NCBI GenBank assembly: GCA_019359355.1 | Contig: JAHHHM010000022.1 | Coordinates: forward strand, 1 to 64,000 | DNA length: 64,000 nucleotides | Direction: 5' to 3' | DNA from: Microcoleus vaginatus WJT46-NPBG5 | GTDB lineage: Bacteria > Cyanobacteriota > Cyanobacteriia > Cyanobacteriales > Oscillatoriaceae | Shown: piece by piece, positions 39,395-47,422 of the stretch | Position numbering within the stretch: position 1 is the first letter of the stretch | How the letters are laid out: the number at the start of each line of letters is the position of its first letter | Position numbers and translations under genes: made by a program | The notes under the pieces: generated by a model | Seen by the model: the letters and a program-made list of their open reading frames with translations, nothing else | Databases searched by the model: none | Told to the model about the DNA's origin: nothing

Positions 39395-40456
39395 TTATTC
39401 AGATTTCAGAGATGCCAGATCAATTACAAAGCGATATTTCACATCGGACTTGAGCAGTCGCTCGTAGGCTTCGTTGACCTTCTGGATGGGGATGACTTCA
39501 ACATCGGCGGTGATATTGTGTTCACCGCAAAAGTCGAGCATCTCTTGGGTTTCCGCGATGCCGCCGATCATAGACCCAGAAAGACTGCGGCGACCCATAA
39601 TCAGACTAAATGCCGCGACATCTAGAGGCTTTTCAGGCGCACCAACCAGGGTGATGTTACCGTCGAGGCGGAGCAGGTTGAGATAAGCATTAATGTCGTG
39701 CTTGGCGGCGACGGTATCGAGGATAAAATCGAAGCTACCAGCGTGCTTTTGCATCTCGTCAGCATTGTGGGAAACAACAACTTCATCGGCACCCAGGCGG
39801 AGCGCGTCTTCTTTCTTGTCGGGGGACGTGGTAAAGACAACAACGTGCGCTCCCATTGCATGAGCAAGCTTCACGCCCATGTGCCCCAATCCGCCCAGAC
39901 CGACCACACCTACTTTCTTACCCTCTGTGACTCCCCAATGACGCAGTGGCGAATACGTGGTAATGCCTGCACACAGAAGCGGCGCAACTCCAGCTAGATC
40001 GAGGTTTGGGGGAACGCGCAGCACGAAGCGTTGATCGACAACAATGCTATTGGAATAGCCACCATAGGTAACTGGAGCGGTCTTGTGCTTGTCTGGGGAG
40101 TTGTAGGTGAAGATCGCATTTTGGCAAAACTGCTCAAAGCCAGCCTTGCAATTGGGACAGTGACCATCCGAATCGACCATGCAGCCAACTCCCACTAGAT
40201 CGCCCGACTTGAACTGGGTTACTGCTGAACCGACTTGAGTGACCCGTCCAACAATCTCATGACCGGGAACGATCGGGTAGGTTGTGGACATGAAATCGCT
40301 CCACTCGTCCCGCACTGAATGGAGGTCGGAGTGGCAGATGCCACAGAAGAGAATTTCAATCTGAACGTCGTGCTCAGTAGGATCGCGCCGTGCGATCGTG
40401 TCGGAGGCCAGCGGTGATGTTGCACTGACTGCGGAGTAAGCTTTGGCGTTGTACAT
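39395..40456 (-). CDS. Zinc-dependent NAD(P) alcohol dehydrogenase
   Basis: A 353-residue medium-chain dehydrogenase of the cinnamyl-alcohol/YahK-like group. The catalytic zinc site is in FCGICHSDLH (Cys41) and PGHEIVG (His66, Glu67). The structural zinc loop has Cys100, Cys103 and Cys111 (DGHCPNCKAGFEQFC). GLGGLGHMGVKLAHAMGA (about 187-204) is the cofactor motif. Such enzymes reduce a broad range of aldehydes, usually with NADPH. It is the last gene of a minus-strand group behind the hydrolase and SDR, divergent from the AraC regulator. Base composition lacks the GCCGGC common elsewhere, suggesting transfer. Confidence 0.93.
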   Translation of the reverse strand: MYNAKAYSAVSATSPLASDTIARRDPTEHDVQIEILFCGICHSDLHSVRDEWSDFMSTTYPIVPGHEIVGRVTQVGSAVTQFKSGDLVGVGCMVDSDGHCPNCKAGFEQFCQNAIFTYNSPDKHKTAPVTYGGYSNSIVVDQRFVLRVPPNLDLAGVAPLLCAGITTYSPLRHWGVTEGKKVGVVGLGGLGHMGVKLAHAMGAHVVVFTTSPDKKEDALRLGADEVVVSHNADEMQKHAGSFDFILDTVAAKHDINAYLNLLRLDGNITLVGAPEKPLDVAAFSLIMGRRSLSGSMIGGIAETQEMLDFCGEHNITADVEVIPIQKVNEAYERLLKSDVKYRFVIDLASLKSE

Positions 40457-40490
40457 AATATTGATGCTCCAATCTGGAAGATAAGCTGCT

Positions 40491-40610
40491 TTACTTGTAC
40501 TCGGTCTTGAATCTGTCCTGGTATTGTTCGTCGCTGACTTTTTCCAGCCAGTCCACGAGTTTGCCGTCGAGTACCTCCTGAGTAGCGAGATGAGTCATCG
40601 CCGTTGGCGG
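40491..40610 (-). pseudogene. Remnant of a cupin-domain protein (C-terminal 39 residues)
   Basis: The minus strand reads [20 protein letters not shown] and on to [15 protein letters not shown] and a TAA (40493-40491). This resembles the end of cupin proteins of the (R)-mandelonitrile-lyase/quercetinase-like type, which end in THIAIQE-LDGK-V-W-E-VSDEQY. The rest of the cupin is missing: only about 70 bases separate it from the SDR stop. A deletion probably removed the front of a former operon gene. Confidence 0.65.
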
Positions 40611-40678
40611 TGAAGGTGACGATGGCGACAATGCTTTGTTGTCGTGCGTTTAGGGTTTGATCGGGTTGGCGACGAACA

Positions 40679-41452
40679 TTACTGCACCGTTTGACCGCCA
40701 TCGACGACTAGGGCGTGTCCGACGACAAAGGCAGCCGCGTCCGAACACAGCCAGACGACAGCCGCAGCGATCTCCTCAGGCTTGCCCATCCGTCCGATCG
40801 GCTCCTCCGCGATTACCTGTTCGCGTCCTTCAGCAGTGCCGCCAGTGAAGCGATCCATCATTGGTGTATCAATGTAACCGGGGGCAACGGCGTTGACACG
40901 GATGTTCTGCGAGGCGTAGTCGAGAGCCGCCGACTTGGTGAGTCCGATCACGCCGTGTTTTGCTGCGGTGTATGCGGCTCCGCCCTTGATGCCTATGACA
41001 CCGGCTCCCGATGACGTGTTCACGATCGCGCCACCGCCTTGCTTGAGTAACAGCGGGATTTCATACTTCATGCACAGAAAAACGCCGCGCAGGTTGATGT
41101 CTACGATCCGATCCCACTCTTCCTCTTCGATTTCCGCTGTTGCTGCATTCTTCTGTTCCACACCAGCGTTATTAAAAGCAAAGTCTAACCGTCCGAAGGT
41201 CTCGATGGTCTTGTCCAGAGCCGCCTTCACGTCCTCGGCTTGCGTTACGTTGCATATGACGGCGATCGCTCGTCCGCCTAGGTCTTCGATCATACGTGCC
41301 GTTTCTTGATTGCCCTGTTCCGAAACGTCGGCGACCACCACATGAGCGCCTTTACGGGCAAACGCCAGCGCCGTAGCTCGACCAATGCCGTTCGCTGCTC
41401 CGGTTACAAAGGCCACCTTGCCTATGAAATTTCCATTCGAGTTGGGTAGCAT
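40679..41452 (-). CDS. SDR-family oxidoreductase
   Basis: A 257-residue classical short-chain dehydrogenase. It shows the cofactor motif TGAANGIG (17-24), NNAG (94-97), the catalytic Ser in NTSSGAG (about 147), and YTAAK (Tyr161, Lys165). The Asp in VVADVS after the second strand suggests NAD preference. The substrate is unknown; close relatives are labelled glucose 1-dehydrogenase or 3-oxoacyl reductase. It starts 25 bases after the hydrolase gene and is part of the same minus-strand cassette. Confidence 0.92.
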   Translation of the reverse strand: MLPNSNGNFIGKVAFVTGAANGIGRATALAFARKGAHVVVADVSEQGNQETARMIEDLGGRAIAVICNVTQAEDVKAALDKTIETFGRLDFAFNNAGVEQKNAATAEIEEEEWDRIVDINLRGVFLCMKYEIPLLLKQGGGAIVNTSSGAGVIGIKGGAAYTAAKHGVIGLTKSAALDYASQNIRVNAVAPGYIDTPMMDRFTGGTAEGREQVIAEEPIGRMGKPEEIAAAVVWLCSDAAAFVVGHALVVDGGQTVQ

Positions 41453-41477
41453 GATTTATCTGCTGCCAGTTGCTCGC

Positions 41478-42590
41478 TTATTCGCTGAGATGTGTTGTGA
41501 AGAAGGACTGAAGCTTGTCCCAAGGAATGAGATTCACCCGAGCGTACAAATCGACATGGCCAGCGTTCGCAACGAAGTAGAGTTCCTTTGGCTCGGCTGC
41601 GCGCTTGTAAGCATCTTCACTGAACTCTCTGGAGTGTGCCTCTGCGCCCGTGATGAACAGCATGGGACGAGGCGAAATCGTCTCGATGTCATTGAACGGG
41701 TAAAAGTTCAGGAATTTGACGTTGCTGGTAAGTGTCGGGTGCGTTGTAAGTTTCGGTGACGAACCTTTGGGGGTGTATTCGCCCCGGGGAGTGCGGTAGA
41801 AGTCATAAAACTCGCGCTCAATAGCGGTGGAGTTCTCATTCAGTTCATGCACGGTTCCGCTTGTGTATTTGGTCTCGTCGCCCGTGAACTCCATATAGCG
41901 TTGCTCAGACGCCTCTGCGATGGCTTTCTTTCTCTGTTCGAGGGTCGTAGAATGCCTAAGCCCGTTACGGTTGGCCGCACCCATGTCATACATACTGACC
42001 GTCGCAATGGCCTTCAGACGCGGGTCGATCTTGGCGGCGCTGATGACGAAACTGCCACTGCCGCAAATCCCGAGAACGCCAATCCGGTTCCTATCAACGA
42101 ATGGTCGAGTGCCCAGAAAATCGACCGCAGCACTGAAATCCTCGGCATAAATATCCGGCGAAACAACGTTGCGGGGCCGCCCCTCACTCTCGCCCCAGAA
42201 GGACAAATCGAGGGACAAGGTGACGAATCCCTGCTCAGCCAGCTTTTGGGCATACAGATTTGAGCTCTGTTCTTTGACGGCACCCATTGGGTGTCCGACT
42301 ATGATTGCGGGATTCTTGGCGTTCTGATTCAAGTCTTTGGGAATGAAGAGATTCCCGACAACTTGCATGTAGTATTGGTTTTTGAACGTAACTTTTTGCA
42401 TGGTCACCTGGTTGCTCTTATAGAAGTTGTCTGCCCCCTCGACCACAGCGGACTGCTGCGCGAGTGCTTGGGGGTTCTTACCCGATACGTGTGTTTTGTC
42501 GAGTGCAAATGCCGCCGCTGTGCAGATTGCACTCATCAAGAGGGTTGGTATTAGAACGCGGCCTTTCATTGAGTTCTCCATCTGTTTCAT
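41478..42590 (-). CDS. Alpha/beta hydrolase, dienelactone-hydrolase-like, exported
   Basis: A 370-residue protein. The N-terminus has a hydrophobic segment (RVLIPTLLMSAICTAAAFAL, about 11-30) that fits a signal peptide. The oxyanion region is VGHPMGAVKEQ. The nucleophile elbow is GICGSGS with Cys176 in place of the usual Ser, as in dienelactone hydrolases. The catalytic His is in AGHVDLY (about 345). The ATG at 42590 has GAGGAA upstream; 15 further in-frame codons are not used. First gene of the cassette, with a 359-base divergent promoter region facing the AraC gene. Confidence 0.85.
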   Translation of the reverse strand: MKQMENSMKGRVLIPTLLMSAICTAAAFALDKTHVSGKNPQALAQQSAVVEGADNFYKSNQVTMQKVTFKNQYYMQVVGNLFIPKDLNQNAKNPAIIVGHPMGAVKEQSSNLYAQKLAEQGFVTLSLDLSFWGESEGRPRNVVSPDIYAEDFSAAVDFLGTRPFVDRNRIGVLGICGSGSFVISAAKIDPRLKAIATVSMYDMGAANRNGLRHSTTLEQRKKAIAEASEQRYMEFTGDETKYTSGTVHELNENSTAIEREFYDFYRTPRGEYTPKGSSPKLTTHPTLTSNVKFLNFYPFNDIETISPRPMLFITGAEAHSREFSEDAYKRAAEPKELYFVANAGHVDLYARVNLIPWDKLQSFFTTHLSE

Positions 42591-42949
42591 TTCCGTTCCT
42601 CGATGTTTGTGCTTCGTCATGCAAAGCTTTCCCACAGCGACAGATGTCTGCCGTGGATTTGAGGATGCTTCTCGTGCGATCGTGAGAAAGCTTGACCAAA
42701 CAAATTTGAGTTTTCTCTTGAAGAGAAATCCAGACGCTTACAAGCAGCCGGAATCGCTTTTCATTGCTTTAACCTCATTCTATGAATCCTGAAAGGCAAG
42801 CAATAAAACGATCGTCTAAGATCGTTGTACAATCCTGCAAACCTATAGCAGTTTCGATTCAAGGCACGCTAGATTTTTGTCCAGACCTGGCACTGCCAAC
42901 CCTTTCTGGACATTGATGGGTCTAAATTTTGTTTGAATCGGTATTAAAA
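42591..42949. other. Divergent control region of the AraC-linked cassette
   Basis: About 360 bases without a supported gene between the hydrolase and the AraC regulator. It should hold both promoters and the AraC operator. No clear direct-repeat operator was recognised by eye. Confidence 0.45.
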
Positions 42950-43957
42950 ATGGACGCTACAAGAACGAGTGGAAAGTCCGATAGAGCATTGATGAATGCT
43001 TCTCATGCAAAGCGTGAGGCAGACCGGGCGCAAGCCAACCGAGAGGAATTGACGGAGCGGATTGCACAAGCGATTCATCAGGATGGAACGAGCGAGCCGC
43101 TGAAGGGTTTGCATCTGCACCGATTCTCCTCGCCGATGGAAGCTTGTCATACTGCCTCTATCCCATCCTTTTGTGTGCTCGCTCAGGGTAGCAAAGAAAT
43201 CCTGCTAGGCAGCGATCGCTATCAGTACGACCCGGCACATTATCTACTGGTGACGGTCGAACTGCCGATCATCAGCCAAATTCTGGAAGCGTCCAAGGCG
43301 CAACCGTGCCTGAGCTTTCGCCTCGATCTCGATGCCACCCTGGTCGGTTCGGTCATGGTTGAGGCGGGCTATCCCTCAGTACAAAGGGGTGCCAATGTCA
43401 AAGCGATCGACGTCAGTCCACTGGATGCTAATCTGCTGGATGCGGTGGTGCGGCTCGTCAGGCTTCTAGACTCTCCGGCTGAAACTCATGTGCTCGCACC
43501 CTTAATTAAGCGGGAAATCATCTACCGGCTCCTAATGGGAACGCAAGGGAATCGGCTGCGCCAGATTGCTGTTCTCGGTGGCTACACCCACCACATTGCC
43601 AGAGCCGTCGATCGCCTTCGGAAGGACTTTAACCAGCCGCTTCGCATTGAAGACATCGCCCGAGAGTTGGGTATGAGCGTTTCAGGCTTTCACCATCACT
43701 TCAAGTCTGTCACTGCCATGAGTCCGTTGCAGTTCCAGAAGCAACTGCGGCTCCAGGAGGCTCGCCGTCTGATGTTGGGGCAAAACCTGGATGCGACCAG
43801 TGTTGCCTACCGCGTGGGGTATGACGATGCCTCGCACTTTAATCGGGAGTACAAGCGGCTCTTTGGCGCGCCACCGATGCGCGATGTGGAGCGATTGCGA
43901 GAAGCGACTAGGAACACTGCTATTGCAGTTGAAGAGTTAGTTAGAACAAAGACTTGA
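42950..43957 (+). CDS. AraC-family transcriptional regulator
   Basis: A 335-residue regulator. Residues about 45-200 match the AraC_N ligand domain (HRFSSPMEACHTASIPSFCV, GSKEILLGSDRYQYDPAHYL, TVELPIISQI). The DNA-binding part (about 225-325) has two helix-turn-helix units, IEDIARELGMSVSGFHHHFK and ATSVAYRVGYDDASHFNREYK. The N-terminal domain type is shared with the YqhC group that controls aldehyde reductases, which fits the divergent alcohol dehydrogenase, SDR and hydrolase. Likely activator of that cassette in response to a small carbonyl or aromatic compound; the ligand is unknown. An ATG at 42950 is preferred over a TTG seven codons upstream. Confidence 0.92.
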   Translation: MDATRTSGKSDRALMNASHAKREADRAQANREELTERIAQAIHQDGTSEPLKGLHLHRFSSPMEACHTASIPSFCVLAQGSKEILLGSDRYQYDPAHYLLVTVELPIISQILEASKAQPCLSFRLDLDATLVGSVMVEAGYPSVQRGANVKAIDVSPLDANLLDAVVRLVRLLDSPAETHVLAPLIKREIIYRLLMGTQGNRLRQIAVLGGYTHHIARAVDRLRKDFNQPLRIEDIARELGMSVSGFHHHFKSVTAMSPLQFQKQLRLQEARRLMLGQNLDATSVAYRVGYDDASHFNREYKRLFGAPPMRDVERLREATRNTAIAVEELVRTKT

Positions 43958-44260
43958 AGGCATTATCCACGGTATCCCAGAAATTTTCAAAGAGGTGTTC
44001 GCTGTCAGGGGCAGGCATTGTCAGGAGCCATCGCTCTCTTAATTTTCTTGATTATATGTCCTAACCTAACTATTCCTTCAATTGCTATAGACCAGCGATT
44101 TCATTTAATTAACTTGACCGACTTAATCAGTTGCTTTAGCCTGATGCCGGCAGTTAGAGCAATTCATTCTGCGCGGATATCAACACAGTCTGCGAATATT
44201 ATCTGGCGGCGCAGTATTTGGCCTCGTATTGTGGAAAAGACTTGAAACCGGCACCAGCGA
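43958..44260. other. Intergenic region after the AraC gene
   Basis: About 300 bases. An open frame at 44018-44245 shows no family features and is not called. No terminator hairpin was recognised. Confidence 0.35.
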
Positions 44261-45442
44261 ATGACAACAGACGAGCAATTTTTACCCACGGCAAAACAAC
44301 CCCCGCGCCTAATGTCTCTCGATGTGTTTCGAGGCATTGCAATCACCGGCATGATTTTAGTCAACAATCCAGGTAGCTGGGATTATGTTTATGCTCCCCT
44401 AAAACACGCAGAATGGCACGGCTGCACCCCAACAGACTTAGTTTTTCCCTTCTTCTTATTTATTGTCGGTGTGGCAATGGCTTTCTCCCTCTGCAAATAC
44501 ACCCCAGAAAATCGCCCAACTGCTGCCATTTATAGGCGGATCGTCCGCAGATGTGTCTTTTTATTTGCCCTTGGGTTATTACTAGCCGTTATTTCTTTAA
44601 TTCTCGATTGGCTGTTTAATGCGAAACCCCTTGATTTCAGCACCATTCGCATTATGGGTGTCTTGCAGCGCATCAGTTTGTGTTACTTGATATCTAGCGC
44701 GATTATTCTCCACCTACCGCGCAAAACTCAATGGGTACTTGCAGCCATAATATTGCTAGGATATTGGGCACTAATGCAACTCATTCCCGTACCCGGATAT
44801 GGTGCCGGCAACCTCTCTCCCCACGGCGAAGGCAGCTTAGCGGCTTACATTGATCGGCTAATTTTTACCCCTGCACACTTGCTAAAGCGTGACATCGGAT
44901 TCGATCCAGAAGGACTATTTAGCACCATTCCTGCCGTCGTTAGTGTTCTTATTGGTTACTTTACAGGGGAGTGGGTGCGCCGGCACAAGGTACAAACAGA
45001 AATTAGCGTGCAATTGGCGATTGCCGGCCTTTGTTGCGTAATTGTCGGGCATTTATGGGGGTTGATATTTCCCATCAATAAGCAGCTTTGGACAAGTTCC
45101 TACGTCATTTTTACCAGTGGTTGGGCGTTACTGTTGCTTGTCGGCTTGTACGATATTTTAGAAGTTCGCAACTGGCGTAAGTGGGCATGGCCATTTGAAG
45201 TAATGGGGTTGAATGCTATTTTTCTTTTCCTCGCCTCTGGTACTGTTGCCCGCTTTCTAATTAAGACTCATATCGGTGCCGGTCAAGATGCCCCGACAAC
45301 TTACACTTGGATCTACGAGAACTTATTTCGACCGTGGGCCGGCGCGGTAAACGGTTCCCTCGCTTTTGCTATCACGACCGTCTTTCTGTGGTGGTTAATT
45401 CTTTATTTCATGTACCGAAAAAAGTGGTTTTTAAAGCTTTGA
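44261..45442 (+). CDS. Heparan-alpha-glucosaminide N-acetyltransferase-like membrane protein
   Basis: A 393-residue polytopic protein with about ten hydrophobic segments. The N-terminal RLMSLDVFRGIAITGMILVN (about 16-35) and the following LKHAEWHGCTPTDLVFPFFLFIVGVAMAFS are the signature of the HGSNAT/DUF5009 family, which contains the active-site His (HAEWHG). Bacterial members are thought to acetylate glycans from acetyl-CoA across the membrane; the substrate here is unknown. It ends in a basic YRKKWFLKL. Stands alone. Confidence 0.87.
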   Translation: MTTDEQFLPTAKQPPRLMSLDVFRGIAITGMILVNNPGSWDYVYAPLKHAEWHGCTPTDLVFPFFLFIVGVAMAFSLCKYTPENRPTAAIYRRIVRRCVFLFALGLLLAVISLILDWLFNAKPLDFSTIRIMGVLQRISLCYLISSAIILHLPRKTQWVLAAIILLGYWALMQLIPVPGYGAGNLSPHGEGSLAAYIDRLIFTPAHLLKRDIGFDPEGLFSTIPAVVSVLIGYFTGEWVRRHKVQTEISVQLAIAGLCCVIVGHLWGLIFPINKQLWTSSYVIFTSGWALLLLVGLYDILEVRNWRKWAWPFEVMGLNAIFLFLASGTVARFLIKTHIGAGQDAPTTYTWIYENLFRPWAGAVNGSLAFAITTVFLWWLILYFMYRKKWFLKL

Positions 45443-45794
45443 AAGAAAACCTCATTATTTAATCTTAGCAATTTTTTGATTGCCCTACTCTGTGATTAGT
45501 TAGTGACGGCTCAATAAAAAAAAAGCTTGGTATGCCGGCATCTTGCCAGCTAAAACTTGAACACCGATGGAGCATTGCTGCTATTTTTACATAAATTTAA
45601 AACCTTGGTTAGAGAACTACTCTCTACAAGAATTAGAGACGTTATATTGAGCAAAATAGAATAGAAAGTATCAACCCCACCTACGATTATCTGTGGATTT
45701 TAAGCCAAAAAATTATATTTTATTCCCTCAAATCCTACAAAAAAGGCAAAAGAACGGAGTCTTTCTTTTGCCTTATCTATTTTCAATTTTGCCT
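45443..45794. other. Convergent intergenic region
   Basis: About 350 bases between convergent genes. It contains the PHP-gene terminator (45737-45774) and an A-run at 45518-45526. No gene seen. Confidence 0.5.
45737..45774 (-). terminator. Intrinsic terminator of the PHP gene
   Basis: AAGGCAAAAGAA (45743-45754) pairs perfectly with 45763-45774. On the minus strand a T-run (45744-45739) follows the stem. Confidence 0.88.
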
Positions 45795-46559
45795 TTAAAG
45801 TCGCTGAAGCAAATTTTTCCCGTGAGTATCAGTTCCACAGGTTTTTAATAACCCATAAGAGGCACTAAATTGTTCCACGACCTGCGTTTGTTTAGGGCTA
45901 GAACGCCAAGGATTTGGATTATTGTAAGCGTAGTAAGCTTCCACACCATCAATCCCTAATTCAGCCGCTGCTGGAATTAACTTCGTTTCTGAGATGCGAT
46001 ACCGTGCGGGATGCGCTAAAACTGCCAAACCCCCAGCTTCCTGAATTGCAGAAATTACAAAGCCGGCTTGATAATCACTTCCCTGTGTTCCCTTTCCTTG
46101 TAAATAAGGCTGCATACGCGGGTGCTCTGGGTCAAAAGCATAGCCTAAAATGTGTACCTCACATCCTAGTAAATCAGCATTTACTTCAACGCCAACCCAC
46201 AGGTGGGGCGCTTGTGGGTATTCAGAATTGAGAATTGAGGAATGAGAATGATTTTTCTCATAATTCACTTTCAATTCTTTTTGATCTTTTTGCCATTGGT
46301 CTAACCAGTGTTGGGCCAGCTTATAGCCGTTAACACTGTGGTGATCGGTAATTGCCAGCCCTTTAAGACCAATTGCGATGGCTTGTTCAATCAACATCTG
46401 TGGCTGTAGCTGGCCGTCAGAGTGGACTGTATGCATATGAAAGTTATAGGAACGCGGACAACTTTCTGCATGAATCGTTTTAAAGACTTGCTTTAGTGCC
46501 GGCATATTCTGTGCTGCCGGCTTGGGCGAAGCAAAAGCCTGAGCAAGATTGACTGCCAT
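45795..46559 (-). CDS. PHP-domain phosphoesterase
   Basis: A 254-residue protein. Metal-binding PHP motifs are FHMHTVHSDG (His41, His43, Asp48), AITDHHSVNGY, GVEVNA, VLAHPARYR, and the C-terminal GTDTHG. Stand-alone PHP proteins hydrolyse small phosphate esters such as 3',5'-nucleoside bisphosphates; the substrate is not certain. The stretch NHSHSSILNSEY (about 105-116) is encoded by an AATTGAGAATTGAG-type repeat at 46222-46250, an unusual insert. It is divergent from the ABC ATPase gene by 69 bases and ends at its own terminator. Confidence 0.88.
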   Translation of the reverse strand: MAVNLAQAFASPKPAAQNMPALKQVFKTIHAESCPRSYNFHMHTVHSDGQLQPQMLIEQAIAIGLKGLAITDHHSVNGYKLAQHWLDQWQKDQKELKVNYEKNHSHSSILNSEYPQAPHLWVGVEVNADLLGCEVHILGYAFDPEHPRMQPYLQGKGTQGSDYQAGFVISAIQEAGGLAVLAHPARYRISETKLIPAAAELGIDGVEAYYAYNNPNPWRSSPKQTQVVEQFSASYGLLKTCGTDTHGKNLLQRL

Positions 46560-46628
46560 GACTGCCTCAAAAGGAGTGGGTTCTTGTCTAATATATCTAA
46601 ATATTTCTAAAACGGGAGTGACCGCAGG

Positions 46629-47357
46629 GTGCTAAAAGTCGCCTTTACCAAAAAGTTGTCTAATGCATCAGGCCCTACAGCCCCTCCATTTCGGCTGCAT
46701 ATCGAATTTGAAGTTCCTAGTGGCTTGATTGTGCTATTTGGACAGTCTGGCTGTGGAAAAAGTTCCACCCTCATGGCGATCGCCGGCTTAATGTATCCAG
46801 ATTGGGGTTATATAAAAGTATCAGAGACAACATTTTTAGATACAGACCGGCACATCAATTTACCAGCGCATCGGCGACAAGTTGGATATGTTTTTCAAAA
46901 TTATGCATTATTTCCCCATCTAAATGTTGCTGAAAATATCAGTTTTGGGTTAAACCACTGGCACCGGCACCACCGCCAACAGCGAATTGCAGAATTAGTT
47001 GAGCTGTTAGAACTTCAAGACTTGGTGCATCTGCCGGTGAGGCAAATCTCTGGGGGACAGGCTCAACGAGTTGCCATTGCCCGTGCTGTTGCACCCTACC
47101 CAAAAATCCTTTTATTAGATGAACCGTTCAGTGCCCTTGATGATGAGTTGAGAGCGACTCTGAGAGCGGAGTTGAAAATTATTCAGCATCGCTTAAATTT
47201 ACCCATTGTACTGGTCACACATTCACGTTCAGAGGCGATGGAACTTGCTGATCATGTCGTCACTTTAGCAGCTGGTAAAGTTGTCGAGGTCGGTTTAGCA
47301 AAGCAATTGCTCGATTCTCGTTCTGAGCGAATTCACTCTAATTTTCGTTGGGGTTAG
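46629..47357 (+). CDS. Orphan ABC transporter ATPase (ModC/CysA-like)
   Basis: A 242-residue ATPase with Walker A GQSGCGKSS (about 38-46), VGYVFQNYALFPHLNVAENI, the signature ISGGQAQR, Walker B ILLLDEP and the H-loop VTHSRSEA. The INLPAHRRQVGYVFQ region is closest to molybdate (ModC) and sulfate (CysA) importers. It lacks the C-terminal TOBE/MOP domain of full ModC. No permease or binding-protein gene is next to it. The start is the GTG at 46629; no strong ribosome-binding site is seen. Confidence 0.82.
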   Translation: MLKVAFTKKLSNASGPTAPPFRLHIEFEVPSGLIVLFGQSGCGKSSTLMAIAGLMYPDWGYIKVSETTFLDTDRHINLPAHRRQVGYVFQNYALFPHLNVAENISFGLNHWHRHHRQQRIAELVELLELQDLVHLPVRQISGGQAQRVAIARAVAPYPKILLLDEPFSALDDELRATLRAELKIIQHRLNLPIVLVTHSRSEAMELADHVVTLAAGKVVEVGLAKQLLDSRSERIHSNFRWG

Positions 47358-47369
47358 ACGGGGTTAGAT

Positions 47370-47406
47370 TTTGGATTTTGGATTTTAAAATTATCCAAAA
47401 TCCAAA
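47370..47406. repeat. Inverted repeat between convergent genes
   Basis: TTTGGATTTTGGAT (47370-47383) pairs perfectly with 47393-47406 around nine bases. It is built from the TTTTGGA-type short repeat. No long T-run, so it is only a possible bidirectional terminator. Confidence 0.6.
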
Positions 47407-47422
47407 CCTAGCTTGCTATTCA

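Noticed and set aside
44018-44245. Plus-strand open frame of 75 codons after the AraC gene
   Set aside because: Only a weak hydrophobic start and no family features.
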